DNA from: Streptomyces sp. CB02980
GTDB taxonomy: Bacteria; Actinomycetota; Actinomycetes; Streptomycetales; Streptomycetaceae
Reading direction: 5' to 3'
NCBI RefSeq assembly: GCF_014451325.2
Contig: NZ_JACSCH020000016.1
Location: forward strand, 106,127 to 170,126
DNA: 64,000 nucleotides
Below the pieces are notes generated by a model. It searched no databases. It was not told the origin of the DNA and saw nothing but the letters and a program-made list of their open reading frames with translations. This document shows, in pieces, positions 16,867 through 25,110 of this stretch (positions are counted from its first letter, which is position 1; each line of letters begins with the position of its first letter). The translations under genes were made by a program, and so were the position numbers.

Positions 16867-18281
16867 CCGCTCCGGGGGGAAACGACGCGGCCATGATGGA
16901 ACCGAGCACGACGAAGCGGGACCGGGCCCCCCTCGCGACCGTCCTCACCGCCAACGCCGTATCCATCACAGGCAATTCACTCACCTTCATCGCCGTCCCG
17001 TGGTTCGCCCTCGACACCACGGGAAGCCCCGGCAAGGCCGGCATCGTCGCCTTCTGCGCGGCCCTGCCCGTCCTCGTCTCCGCGATCGCCGGCGGCCCGG
17101 TCATCGACCGGATCGGCCGCCGCCGGGTCGGCATCGCCTCCGACCTGGTCTGCGGGCTCGCGCTCGCCGCGATCCCGCTGCTGCACCGCGCCGGCGTCCT
17201 GGAGTTCTGGATGCTGTGCGCCCTGATGGCCGTCACCGGCCTCTTCCACGCACCCGGGGAGATGGCCCGGCACGTCCTGGTCCCCGATCTCGCCCGGCGC
17301 GCCGGTACCTCGCTCCCCCGGGCCGCCAGCCTGTACGACGCCGTGGCGCGCGGGGCCCGGATGACGGGCGCCGCGATCGCCGGACTCCTCGTGGCGTTCA
17401 TGGGCGCCGACACGGTCCTGGTCCTCGACGCGGCGACCTTCGGCGTCTCCGCGCTGCTCGTCGCCGCGGGCCTGCGCGGGGTCCCCTCGGCGGAGCCGGT
17501 GCGGGACGGCCCCCGGCTCTCCCCGGCCCGCTACCGGTCCGATCTGCGCGAGGGGTACGCCTTCCTGTTCCGCGCGCGGCTGCTGCTCGGCATCACGGTC
17601 ATGGTGATGGTCACCAACGGCCTGAACCAGAGCTGGAGTTCGGTGCTGCTTCCGGTCCACGCGCGCCAGGAGCTGGGCGGCCCGGCCACCCAGGGCCTGC
17701 TCGTGTCGGTCTTCGGCGGCTGCGCCCTGGCCGGTGCGCTGCTCTACGGGGCGGTCGGGCAGCGCTTCCCGCGCCGGGCCGTCTTCGCGGCGGGCTTCCT
17801 GCTCGGCGGCGCCCCGCCGTACGTGGTGGCCGCGCTCACCGACACCACCGCACCCCTGCTCGTGACGCTCGCGGCGGCCGGATTCGGTGTCGGCGTCCTC
17901 AACCCGATCCTGACCACGGTGATGTACGAGCAGGTCCCCGACGCCCTGCGCAGCCGCGTCATGGGCGCGAGCACCGCGGGGGTGCTGCTGACGACCCCGC
18001 TGGGCGGCCTGACGGCGGGCTTCCTCGTCGAGCGCGCCGGCCTGACGGCGACGCTGCTGGGAATCGGCGGGCTCTACTTCCTCGCCACGCTCTCCCCGCT
18101 GCTCTTCCCGGCCTGGCGGGACATGAACGCCCCGCCGCCGGAGCGCACGCCCGAGGAGCGCACACCCGAGGACGGCTCACCCGAGGACGGCTCACCTTCC
18201 GGTGGAGAACCGGTCAGCAGGACGGAACCTTCGACTCCTGCCCCTGTTCCAGGGCCTTCAGGGACGCCACCGCGTCGCTGA
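16863..18281 (+). CDS. MFS efflux transporter
   Basis: 472 residues with about 12 membrane helices. The MFS loop 2-3 motif is recognisable as GGPVIDRIGRRRVG (about residues 78-91). Layout and sequence resemble the MFS-3/enterobactin-exporter-like (EntS) drug pumps. Translationally coupled to the upstream small ORF and controlled with the ArsR gene, so it is likely an inducible exporter. The last 55 residues form an acidic/proline tail (TPEERTPEDGSPEDGSP) and the final 68 bp overlap the 3' end of the opposing gene. Confidence 0.88.
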   Translation: MTAPGGNDAAMMEPSTTKRDRAPLATVLTANAVSITGNSLTFIAVPWFALDTTGSPGKAGIVAFCAALPVLVSAIAGGPVIDRIGRRRVGIASDLVCGLALAAIPLLHRAGVLEFWMLCALMAVTGLFHAPGEMARHVLVPDLARRAGTSLPRAASLYDAVARGARMTGAAIAGLLVAFMGADTVLVLDAATFGVSALLVAAGLRGVPSAEPVRDGPRLSPARYRSDLREGYAFLFRARLLLGITVMVMVTNGLNQSWSSVLLPVHARQELGGPATQGLLVSVFGGCALAGALLYGAVGQRFPRRAVFAAGFLLGGAPPYVVAALTDTTAPLLVTLAAAGFGVGVLNPILTTVMYEQVPDALRSRVMGASTAGVLLTTPLGGLTAGFLVERAGLTATLLGIGGLYFLATLSPLLFPAWRDMNAPPPERTPEERTPEDGSPEDGSPSGGEPVSRTEPSTPAPVPGPSGTPPRR

Positions 18282-19008
18282 GCGCGGTGACCGGGATGAG
18301 CCGCAGACCCTTCGGCAGCTCGGCCTGGGCGTCGGAGCACTCGGCCTTCGGTACGAGGAAGACGGTGGCTCCGTCACGCGCGGCGGCCTGGGTCTTCAGC
18401 GAGACCCCGCCGACGGCGCCGACCGCGCCGGCCGCGTCGATCGTCCCCGTACCGGCGATGATCCGGCCACCGGTGAGGTCACCGCCGGCGCCGTCGCCGT
18501 CGAGCTTCTCGACGATGCCGAGGGAGAAGAGCAGCCCGGCGCTGGGGCCGCCGATGTCGGCGAGGTGCAGGTTCACCTTCACCTTCTCGGGGTCCTCGTC
18601 GAGGTAGTCGAGGGCGGCGAGCGTGGCGGCGTCCTGCGACTGCTTCATCTGACCGAGGTTGTGCTTCTCGACCTCGGCGTCGGACTTCCCCGGGGGGTAG
18701 ACGGAGTCGCGCGGCAGGACGGCCCGGTCCGTACGGAACCAGGCGTCGGCCACGTCCCCGAGGTCCACGTCCGTGGACGGCCCGGTCGCGACGATCGTCG
18801 TCATCCGCAGCTGCCCCTCGGAGGGCCGGACCGGGGCGCCGGTGATCGTGATGACCTCCTGCCCCTTGTCCTTGCCGAGCACGTCGGCGGTCGTACCGGG
18901 CTGCGCGACGGCATAGGGCAACGGCGCGAGCCCGACGACGGCGAAGAGCGCGACGACGGGCAGGGCGCAGACCGCGAGCACCTTGGGACGGGAGAGGCTG
19001 GAGAGCAC
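18214..19008 (-). CDS. YlbL-like membrane-anchored Lon-type (S16) serine protease
   Basis: 264 residues: one N-terminal membrane helix (about 8-36), a PDZ-like region, then a Lon proteolytic domain. The catalytic dyad is S156 in DIGGPSAGL and K205 in GGVSLKTQAA, about the family spacing. YlbL proteins process or degrade membrane or secreted substrates; in Bacillus a relative acts on cell-division inhibitors. Shorter than full YlbL (about 340), as the PDZ portion is reduced. The gene ends inside the 3' end of the convergent MFS gene. Confidence 0.85.
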   Translation of the reverse strand: MLSSLSRPKVLAVCALPVVALFAVVGLAPLPYAVAQPGTTADVLGKDKGQEVITITGAPVRPSEGQLRMTTIVATGPSTDVDLGDVADAWFRTDRAVLPRDSVYPPGKSDAEVEKHNLGQMKQSQDAATLAALDYLDEDPEKVKVNLHLADIGGPSAGLLFSLGIVEKLDGDGAGGDLTGGRIIAGTGTIDAAGAVGAVGGVSLKTQAAARDGATVFLVPKAECSDAQAELPKGLRLIPVTALSDAVASLKALEQGQESKVPSC

Positions 19009-19017
19009 GTCCCCAAT

Positions 19018-20286
19018 CTACTGGGGCGAGCGCCCCCACCGGGCCGGGGGCGCGAAGCCGGGCGCGTGCCCGGGACCGGACCCCGGCACGGACCCGGCCC
19101 CGGCCCCCAACCCGGACGCGGACCCGGCCCCGGCCCCGGGCACCGGCAGGTGGCGGGCGAAGAAGGACCGTACGAGCTTCCGTACCGCGGGCACCGAGAC
19201 CCGGGGGTCGACGGTGCCGACCATCGCGGCGCGCCCGGCGGCGGTCGTCAGACCGGCGGCCCGGAGCTGTGGCACCAGGGCCGCGTAGTCGGTGAAGACC
19301 CAGTGGTGGCTGTCGGCGAGCTGCCGGCGGGCGACGGGTCCGCCGTGGCCGAGCAGGGCCGACCAGGAGCGGTCGAGGCGCGCGTCGCGGAAGCCGTCGG
19401 TGCCGGCGAGGAGCAGCGGCCGGTCCGTCCCCTCACGGGCGACGGGGAGGAGGACGCCGTCCATCCGGTCCAGGTACCCCTCCAGGTTCACGGCGGCGAC
19501 GACTCTCGGGTCCTCGTGGAGCGCCTGGGCGACGGCGGTGCCGCCCGCGGAGTGCCCGTAGAGCCCGACCCGGTCAAGGCGGAGGGCGTCGAGGACGAAG
19601 CGGAGGTCGGCGACCCTGGTGTCGATCATGGTGCGGAAGGTCGCGGCGTCGAGGTCGGGGCGGAGGACGGTGGTCCGGATCCGCTCGCGCCCCGGCCGCT
19701 CGTCGGGGAACTCCACCTCGGAGGCGTCACCGGGGTGGTCGACGGTGACGACGGTCCAGCCGTGCGAGGCGAGGTCGATCGCGAGGGAGCTGCCCAGGGC
19801 CCTGGAGTCCCCGCCGCCGGGGCTGTACACCAGCACCGGACGCCGGCCGGGCAGCGGCGCGGCGCCGGTCCGGGCATGGGTGAGGGTGGCCGCCCAGTCG
19901 ACCCCGGCCGGAGGCAGGGCCGGGCGGACCAGCGGGGCGAGGACGGTGAACACGTCGGCGGCATCGGGGGTGAGCTGCGGCAGTCGCGGGAGACCCCGGC
20001 CGGAGGCGGCCGGCCGGAACACGGTGACCATCAGCTCCCGCACACCGATGGCGGGCGCCCACGGGTCGTTGCGGGAGGTGTCGACGAGATGCCGGACGGT
20101 GGCGCCGACGGCGTGGGGGCCGGTGGGGGCGGGCAGCCGGAGGACGAGGGGGCGGGAGGGGGCGGCCGAGGCGGTGCCGGCGCCGAGGCCGGTGCCGAGC
20201 AGCAGGGCGGCGGCCGAGGCGAGGGCGCCCTTGGCGACGGTACGACGGGCGGGTGCGAGGTCACCGAGTACGTGATCAGGTGTCAT
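19018..20286 (-). CDS. Exported alpha/beta hydrolase (PAF-acetylhydrolase/lipase-like)
   Basis: 422 residues. The N-terminus APARRTVAKGALASAAALLLGTGLGAGTASA is a twin-arginine-type signal, so the protein is probably exported folded. The nucleophile elbow GHSAGG puts the catalytic Ser at 246; an oxyanion-type stretch VYSPGGG lies at 153-159 and the likely His is in ADSHHWVFTD. The C-terminal 40 residues are Gly/Ala/Ser/Pro low complexity. ATG at 20286 has AGGA 8 bases upstream, preferable to the ATG at 20295. Substrate unknown. Confidence 0.82.
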   Translation of the reverse strand: MTPDHVLGDLAPARRTVAKGALASAAALLLGTGLGAGTASAAPSRPLVLRLPAPTGPHAVGATVRHLVDTSRNDPWAPAIGVRELMVTVFRPAASGRGLPRLPQLTPDAADVFTVLAPLVRPALPPAGVDWAATLTHARTGAAPLPGRRPVLVYSPGGGDSRALGSSLAIDLASHGWTVVTVDHPGDASEVEFPDERPGRERIRTTVLRPDLDAATFRTMIDTRVADLRFVLDALRLDRVGLYGHSAGGTAVAQALHEDPRVVAAVNLEGYLDRMDGVLLPVAREGTDRPLLLAGTDGFRDARLDRSWSALLGHGGPVARRQLADSHHWVFTDYAALVPQLRAAGLTTAAGRAAMVGTVDPRVSVPAVRKLVRSFFARHLPVPGAGAGSASGLGAGAGSVPGSGPGHAPGFAPPARWGRSPQ

Positions 20287-20371
20287 GGGCGTCATCCTGG
20301 GAGCGGGCCCGACGCCGGCGCGAAGGTTACGGCCCTGACCGAAAGGCTGGCGGCGAACGGGGGTCGGTGCG

Positions 20372-21415
20372 GTGCTCCACATCCATTTCACGGCGGAGGA
20401 CATGACCCGGGTACGGTTCACGCCCCGCCCCTCCCCCGTGCCCGAGCTGCACGCGGCCCTGCTGATGCTGGGCGCCCCGCACGAGGGGCTGCTCTTCGGC
20501 CGCTGGCGGGGCAGGCTGCTGCGGACCCTGCCGGGCGCGGCCGAACCGCTCGCGGAGCTGGTGCCGGGCGGCGCGGCCCCGCACTTCCTCGACGTCCTCG
20601 GCGGGACGCGGGAGGAGGGCTTCGCGCTGATCCGTTCGGCGCGGCCGGAGTTCGTACGGTCCGAGCTGGAACGGGTGTACGCGGGGCAGGGCCCCGTCCC
20701 GCCCTGGATCCGGGCTCTGCACCACGGGGACGCGGCGGCCTGGGGCACGCTCGACCGGGCCCAGCGGGCGGCGTACGAGACGGTCCTCGCGCCGGTGTGG
20801 CCGCTGCTCCAGGACCTGCACCGGGCGGAGTTCACCCGCTACGCGCTGACGGCGGCGGAGCAGGGCCTGGCCGCCGCCCTGGTGGCGGTCGCCCCGGGCT
20901 CACGGCTGCGGGACGGCGTCTGGGAGTGGCCGACGGCCCCGGCGGCCCGTGAGGTCCCTGAGGTCGGTGAGGCCTTGGCCGCCGGTGAGGCCCGTGAGGT
21001 CCCTGAGATCCGTGAGATCCGCCTCGACGGCCGGGGACTGGTCCTGCTGCCGACCTTCCACTGGAGGGGAGGCCCGCTGGTCCAGGACCTGCCGGACCGC
21101 CCGGTGGTCCTCACGTACCCGGCGGGCGGGGGCATTCCGCCCACCCCGGAATCCCGGGAATCCCGGGGAGCGCGCGGCGAGGCCGGGGGCCTTTCGACGG
21201 CCCTTGGCCGCACGAGAACCGAAGTCCTCCGGGCCCTGACGGAACCCCGCACGACAACCGGCCTCGCCCGGCACACGGGCATCAGCAACGCAACGGCCTC
21301 GGGTCACGCAGCAGCCCTGAGAGCAGCGGGCCTGATCGCCACGACGAGAACAGGCAGATCGGTCCACCACGAGCAGACCCCCTTGGGGGCACTGCTGCTG
21401 GCAGGCGCCGGCTGA
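20372..21415 (+). CDS. Winged-helix regulator with DUF5937-like N-terminal domain
   Basis: 347 residues. The N-terminal 260 residues (MLHIHFTAEDMTRVRF...) resemble the DUF5937-type region found on Streptomyces ArsR-like regulators. The C-terminal 80 residues are a winged HTH: LGRTRTEVLRALTEPRTTTGLARHTGISNATASGHAAALRAAGLI. An internal duplication AREVPEVGEA / AREVPEIREI lies near residue 190-213. GTG start. Head-to-head with the hydrolase gene (85 bp apart), so it may regulate it. Confidence 0.75.
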   Translation: MLHIHFTAEDMTRVRFTPRPSPVPELHAALLMLGAPHEGLLFGRWRGRLLRTLPGAAEPLAELVPGGAAPHFLDVLGGTREEGFALIRSARPEFVRSELERVYAGQGPVPPWIRALHHGDAAAWGTLDRAQRAAYETVLAPVWPLLQDLHRAEFTRYALTAAEQGLAAALVAVAPGSRLRDGVWEWPTAPAAREVPEVGEALAAGEAREVPEIREIRLDGRGLVLLPTFHWRGGPLVQDLPDRPVVLTYPAGGGIPPTPESRESRGARGEAGGLSTALGRTRTEVLRALTEPRTTTGLARHTGISNATASGHAAALRAAGLIATTRTGRSVHHEQTPLGALLLAGAG

Positions 21416-21424
21416 GGGCCGCCC

Positions 21425-21443
21425 CCAGGGCCGTAGACCCTGG
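21425..21443. terminator. Weak convergent hairpin
   Basis: CCAGGG-CCGTAGA-CCCTGG between two convergent regulator genes; 6-bp stem only. Confidence 0.3.
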
Positions 21444-21494
21444 AGGCCCGACGGAGCGGCGCCCGGCCCCGGCCGCCGCGCGCCCAAGACCCGC

Positions 21495-22136
21495 CTAGCG
21501 CAACGCGTCGGCGACCTCTCGCGCCGCGTCCACCACCCGCGGGCCGACCCGCTCCGGCACCGCGTCCGCGAGCATCACGACGCCGACGCTGCCCTCGACA
21601 CCCGTCACGCCGACGAGCGGGGCGGCCGCGCCGCTCGCACCCGCCTCCAGCTCGCCGTGGGTGAGTGTGAAGCCCGGTTCGATCAGCCCGCCCTGCCGGG
21701 CGGCGAGGATGGCGCGGCCGGCCGCGCCCCGGTCGAGCGGGTGGCGGAAGCCGGCCCGGTAGGCCACGTGGTAGTCGGTCCAGGTCGGTTCGACGACCGC
21801 GACCGCGAGTGCCTCCGCGCCGTCGACCAGCGTGAGATGGGCCGTCGCCCCGATGTCCTCGGCGAGCGAGCGCAGCGCGGGGAGCGCGGCCTCCCGCACG
21901 AGAGGGTGGACCTGGCGGCCGAGCCGGAGCACGCCGAGGCCGACGCGGGCGCGTCCACCGAGGTCGCGGCGGACGAGGGCGTGCTGCTCGAGGGTGGCGA
22001 GCAGACGGTAGACGACGGTCCGGTTGACACCGAGTTTGTTGGACAACTCGGTGACGGTCAGGCCGTGGTCGGTGTCGGCGAGCAGTTTGAGGACTCTGAG
22101 TCCCCGGTCGAGCGTCTGGGAGGTCTCCGCGGTCAC
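21495..22136 (-). CDS. IclR family transcriptional regulator
   Basis: 213 residues. N-terminal HTH (LRVLKLLADTDHGLTVTELSNKLGVNRTVVYRLLATLEQHALV) and a C-terminal IclR effector domain (REAALPALRSLAEDIGATAHLTLVDGAEALAVAVVEP ... DRGAAGRAILAARQ). Slightly shorter than the usual 240-260 because the C-terminal helices are compact. GTG start with AAGGAGA upstream. No catabolic operon adjoins it, so its target is unknown. Confidence 0.88.
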   Translation of the reverse strand: MTAETSQTLDRGLRVLKLLADTDHGLTVTELSNKLGVNRTVVYRLLATLEQHALVRRDLGGRARVGLGVLRLGRQVHPLVREAALPALRSLAEDIGATAHLTLVDGAEALAVAVVEPTWTDYHVAYRAGFRHPLDRGAAGRAILAARQGGLIEPGFTLTHGELEAGASGAAAPLVGVTGVEGSVGVVMLADAVPERVGPRVVDAAREVADALR

Positions 22137-22516
22137 GACGCCCTCTCCTTCGGAGTGAGTGGCGGCGGGCTCTCACGGGGGTCGCGTCACCGGTCCCGTC
22201 GGCGACGCACGTCAGAGGCCGCCGGCAGGAAGGGGTACACCGGCTGCGCTCCGCGGCGGCGCTGCCACGGGGCGATTGCTTTTGAGCCGGGACAGTAGCG
22301 ACCCGCTCCGCTCAGCGGAAGACCTCGTCCAGAATCCGGGCGCCGACGAGCGAATAGAGACGGTTCGGGACCTTCGTCGGTCGCATGCGGGACTTTGGCG
22401 GACAAGATCGGCTTTGTCGTGCACGTAGCGTGGAAGGGCTCGGAGGCCGACCGTGGGGGCCGGTCTCCGACGCCGGTCCCGCCGCGGCTCCTTCACCGGT
22501 TCCGCCGCGGGACGAG
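22137..22516. other. Gene-free region between IclR and helicase genes
   Basis: 380 bp with no convincing reading frame or RNA gene. It should contain the IclR promoter, but I can pick out no clear -10/-35 pair. Only imperfect GC-rich inverted repeats are visible (for example around 22480-22515). Confidence 0.4.
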
Positions 22517-22550
22517 TGAGGCCCGTACGAACGCCGTCGTACGGGCCTCA
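22517..22550. terminator. Terminator of the SF2 helicase gene
   Basis: TGAGGCCCGTACG-N8-CGTACGGGCCTCA: perfect 13-bp stem, 27 bp beyond the helicase stop on the minus strand. Confidence 0.75.
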
Positions 22551-22577
22551 GCCACGTTCAGGGGGCATGGCGCGGGG

Positions 22578-24368
22578 TCACCGCATCCGGGTGGCCCACT
22601 CCTGCACCTTCTTGATCCGTTCCCGGATCTGGCCGGCGGTGGCCTCCGCGCTCGGCGGTCCGCCGCAGACCCGGCGGAGCTCCGTGTGGATCACGCCGTG
22701 GGGCTTGCCGGTCTGGTGGACGTACGCGCCGACCATGGTGTTGAGCTGCTTGCGCAGCTCCAGAAGCTCCTTGTGGGAAACGACAGGACGTCGCTCGGCG
22801 GGGAGTTCGAGCAGATCCGCCTCGTCGTCCGGCTTCTTGCGGCTGTGCGCGATCTGCCGGGCCTGGCGCTTCTGGAGGAGCAGCTGGACCTGGTCCGGTT
22901 CGAGGAGGCCCGGGATGCCGAGGTAGTCCTGCTCCTCGGCGCTGCCGGGGTGGGCCTGCATGCCGAACTCGGCGCTGTTGTAGAGGACGCGGTCGAAGAC
23001 GGCATCGGACTCCAGCGCCTCGAAGGGCAGCATGTCCTGCTCGCCGGTGTCCTCGTCCTGCTGCCGCTCCGCCTCGGCGAGTTCCTTCTCGGACTCGGCG
23101 TACGGGTCCTCCTCGCCCTGCTTCTTGGGCTTGTCGAGGACGTGGTCGCGCTCGACCTCCATCTCGTTGGCGAAACCGAGGAGGCTGGGGATCGTGGGAA
23201 GGAACACGGAGGCGGTCTCGCCGCGCCTGCGCGAACGCACGAAACGGCCGACGGCCTGGGCGAAGAAGAGCGGGGTCGAGATCGTCGTCGCGTAGACGCC
23301 GACGGAGAGGCGGGGTACGTCGACGCCCTCGGACACCATGCGAACGGCGACCATCCAGCGGTCGTTGTTCTCGCTGAACTCGTCGATGCGGTTCGAGGCG
23401 CCGGTGTCGTCGGACAGCACGACGGTGGCCTTGGTGCCGGTGATCTCGCGGATCAGCTTGGCGTACGAGCGGGCCGAGTCCTGGTCGGAGGCGATGACGA
23501 GGCCGCCCGCGTCCGGGATGGACTTGCGGACCTCGGTGAGCCGCTGATCGGCGGCGCGCAGGACGTTCGGCATCCAGTCGCCCTTCGCGTCCAGGGCGGT
23601 CCGCCAGGCCTGCGAGACGGCGTCCTTCGTCATCGGCTCGCCGAGACGGGCGGCGATCTCGTCGCCGGCCTTGGTGCGCCAGCGCATGTTGCCGCTGTAG
23701 GAGAGGAAGATGACGGGCCGGACGACGCCGTCGCCGAGGGCGTTGCCGTAGCCGTAGGTGTAGTCGGCGGAGGACCGCCGGATGCCGTCGTTCCCCTCCT
23801 CGTACGTGACGAAGGGGATGGGGTTGGTGTCGGAACGGAACGGGGTGCCGGTCAGCGCGAGGCGCCGCGTGGCGGGCTCGAAGGCCTCCAGGCAGGCCTC
23901 GCCCCAGGACTTGGAGTCTCCGGCGTGGTGGATCTCGTCGAGGATGACGAGGGTCTTGCGCTGCTCGGACCGGTTGCGGTGCAGCATCGGGCGGACACCG
24001 ACACCGGCGTAGGTGATGGCGACCCCGTCGTACTCCTTGCTGAGCGGCCCGGCGCTGTAGTCCGGGTCCAGCTTGATCCCTATCCGCGCGGCGGCGGCGG
24101 CCCACTGCTTCTTCAGGTGCTCGGTGGGCGCGACGACGGTGATCTGCTGCACGACGTGGTGGTGCAGCAGCCACGACGCGAGGGTCAGGGCGAAGGTGGT
24201 CTTGCCGGCGCCAGGTGTGGCGACCGCGAGGAAGTCACGGGGTTGCTCCTGGAGGTATCTCTCCATCGCGCCCTGCTGCCAGGCACGCAGCTTGCCGGCG
24301 GTACCCCACGGGGCCCGTCCTGGGAAGGCGGGAGAAAGGTGATGGGAGGAGGTGGTGGTAGTAGTCAC
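22578..24368 (-). CDS. Superfamily 2 DEAD/DEAH-box helicase
   Basis: 596 residues. Motif I FLAVATPGAGKTTFAL (about 46-61), motif II ILDEIHHAGD, motif III ALTGTPFRSD, motif V SEGVDVPRLSVGVYAT and motif VI QAVGRFVRSRRRG are all in order. This is a type-III-restriction/UvsW-like SF2 ATPase with an acidic C-terminal third (KKQGEEDPYAESEKELAEAERQQDEDTGEQD). No nuclease or methylase partner adjoins, so it is a stand-alone helicase rather than a restriction subunit. GTG start with GGAG nearby; the N-terminus opens with a run of Thr codons. Confidence 0.88.
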   Translation of the reverse strand: MTTTTTSSHHLSPAFPGRAPWGTAGKLRAWQQGAMERYLQEQPRDFLAVATPGAGKTTFALTLASWLLHHHVVQQITVVAPTEHLKKQWAAAAARIGIKLDPDYSAGPLSKEYDGVAITYAGVGVRPMLHRNRSEQRKTLVILDEIHHAGDSKSWGEACLEAFEPATRRLALTGTPFRSDTNPIPFVTYEEGNDGIRRSSADYTYGYGNALGDGVVRPVIFLSYSGNMRWRTKAGDEIAARLGEPMTKDAVSQAWRTALDAKGDWMPNVLRAADQRLTEVRKSIPDAGGLVIASDQDSARSYAKLIREITGTKATVVLSDDTGASNRIDEFSENNDRWMVAVRMVSEGVDVPRLSVGVYATTISTPLFFAQAVGRFVRSRRRGETASVFLPTIPSLLGFANEMEVERDHVLDKPKKQGEEDPYAESEKELAEAERQQDEDTGEQDMLPFEALESDAVFDRVLYNSAEFGMQAHPGSAEEQDYLGIPGLLEPDQVQLLLQKRQARQIAHSRKKPDDEADLLELPAERRPVVSHKELLELRKQLNTMVGAYVHQTGKPHGVIHTELRRVCGGPPSAEATAGQIRERIKKVQEWATRMR

Positions 24369-24477
24369 GATCTCCGGGTTCGACGCTCGTCCAGATATGA
24401 CAACCGGGCCACCTTACCGGCGGCCCGGCCGGAACGTCGTACGAAACGGGGCGGGTACGCCCCGGTTGCGATTCAGC

Positions 24478-24861
24478 TCACGTCTCCTCGTGGAGGCCGC
24501 GCAGCCGCCGCGCGATGAGGGTCACATCCTCCAGCTCGCCGGAGGCCACCTCGATGACCAGCTTGTAGGCCTCTTCCTGGTCGACGTCGACCATCTCTCG
24601 ACCGTTGAGGTCGAGGAAGACGACCGTGCACATCCACGCCATGCGCTTGTTGCCGTCCACCAAGGGATGGTTCACGGCAAGTGACTGGAGCAGCGAGGCG
24701 GCCTTCTCGAAGAGGTCGGCGTACGCCTCGATCCGGTACATCTGCGACTGGGGACGGTGTACCGCCGACTTGAGCAGACCGAGGTCGCGCACCGCGATCT
24801 GCTGTCCGGCGCAGGCGAGGTCGGCCAGTTCGAGGACCTCTTCGGCTGTCAGGTACTTCAT
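24478..24861 (-). CDS. doc: Doc/Fic-family toxin
   Basis: 127 residues, the Doc length. The Fic motif reads HPLVDGNKRMAW (65-76): catalytic H65 and the GNKR phosphate-binding turn are intact, with Leu where most family members have Phe. Doc toxins phosphorylate EF-Tu and stop translation. Directly preceded by a ribbon-helix-helix-type antitoxin whose stop abuts this ATG (TAG|ATG), so synthesis is coupled. Predicted active. Confidence 0.88.
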   Translation of the reverse strand: MKYLTAEEVLELADLACAGQQIAVRDLGLLKSAVHRPQSQMYRIEAYADLFEKAASLLQSLAVNHPLVDGNKRMAWMCTVVFLDLNGREMVDVDQEEAYKLVIEVASGELEDVTLIARRLRGLHEET

Positions 24862-25065
24862 CTACTCCCCCAAGCGCTTCAGCAGCTCCGCGTGGCGCAG
24901 CGCGTATGTGGCGCCGAGCTTGCGCACAGCCTCCCGATCGACCTCCTGTTCCAGGTAGCGGTCGATCGCCTGAAGCACTACGGCGTGCATGCTGCGGCCC
25001 TCCTCCTCAGCACGGAGCTTGAGGGCCTCTTGCTGGTCGTCGCGGAGACGCAGGTTCATTGCCAT
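24862..25065 (-). CDS. Antitoxin of the Doc pair (RHH/Phd-like)
   Basis: 67 residues. N-terminal MNLRLRDDQQEALKLRAEEEGRSMHAVVLQAIDRYL is a ribbon-helix-helix DNA-binding module; the C-terminal 25 residues (REAVRKLGATYALRHAELLKRLGE) would bind and block Doc. The palindrome TACCGT-A-ACGGTA overlaps the start codon and is the probable autoregulatory operator. ATG at 25065; an in-frame ATG at 25059 is also possible. Confidence 0.85.
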   Translation of the reverse strand: MAMNLRLRDDQQEALKLRAEEEGRSMHAVVLQAIDRYLEQEVDREAVRKLGATYALRHAELLKRLGE

Positions 25066-25077
25066 ACCGTAACGGTA
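25065..25077. promoter_or_regulatory. Operator of the toxin-antitoxin operon
   Basis: TACCGT-A-ACGGTA, a perfect 13-bp palindrome touching the antitoxin start codon. A further GGTACC half-pattern lies at 25096-25101. Typical of autoregulation by RHH antitoxins. Confidence 0.6.
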
Positions 25078-25110
25078 CCAATAATGGGGCCAGAATGGTA
25101 CCGAATCACG

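Noticed and set aside
22578-24368. SF2 helicase next to a toxin-antitoxin pair considered as a phage-defence island
   Set aside because: Only the helicase and Doc pair are present; no nuclease, methylase or other defence gene is near, and the helicase seems a conserved stand-alone gene.
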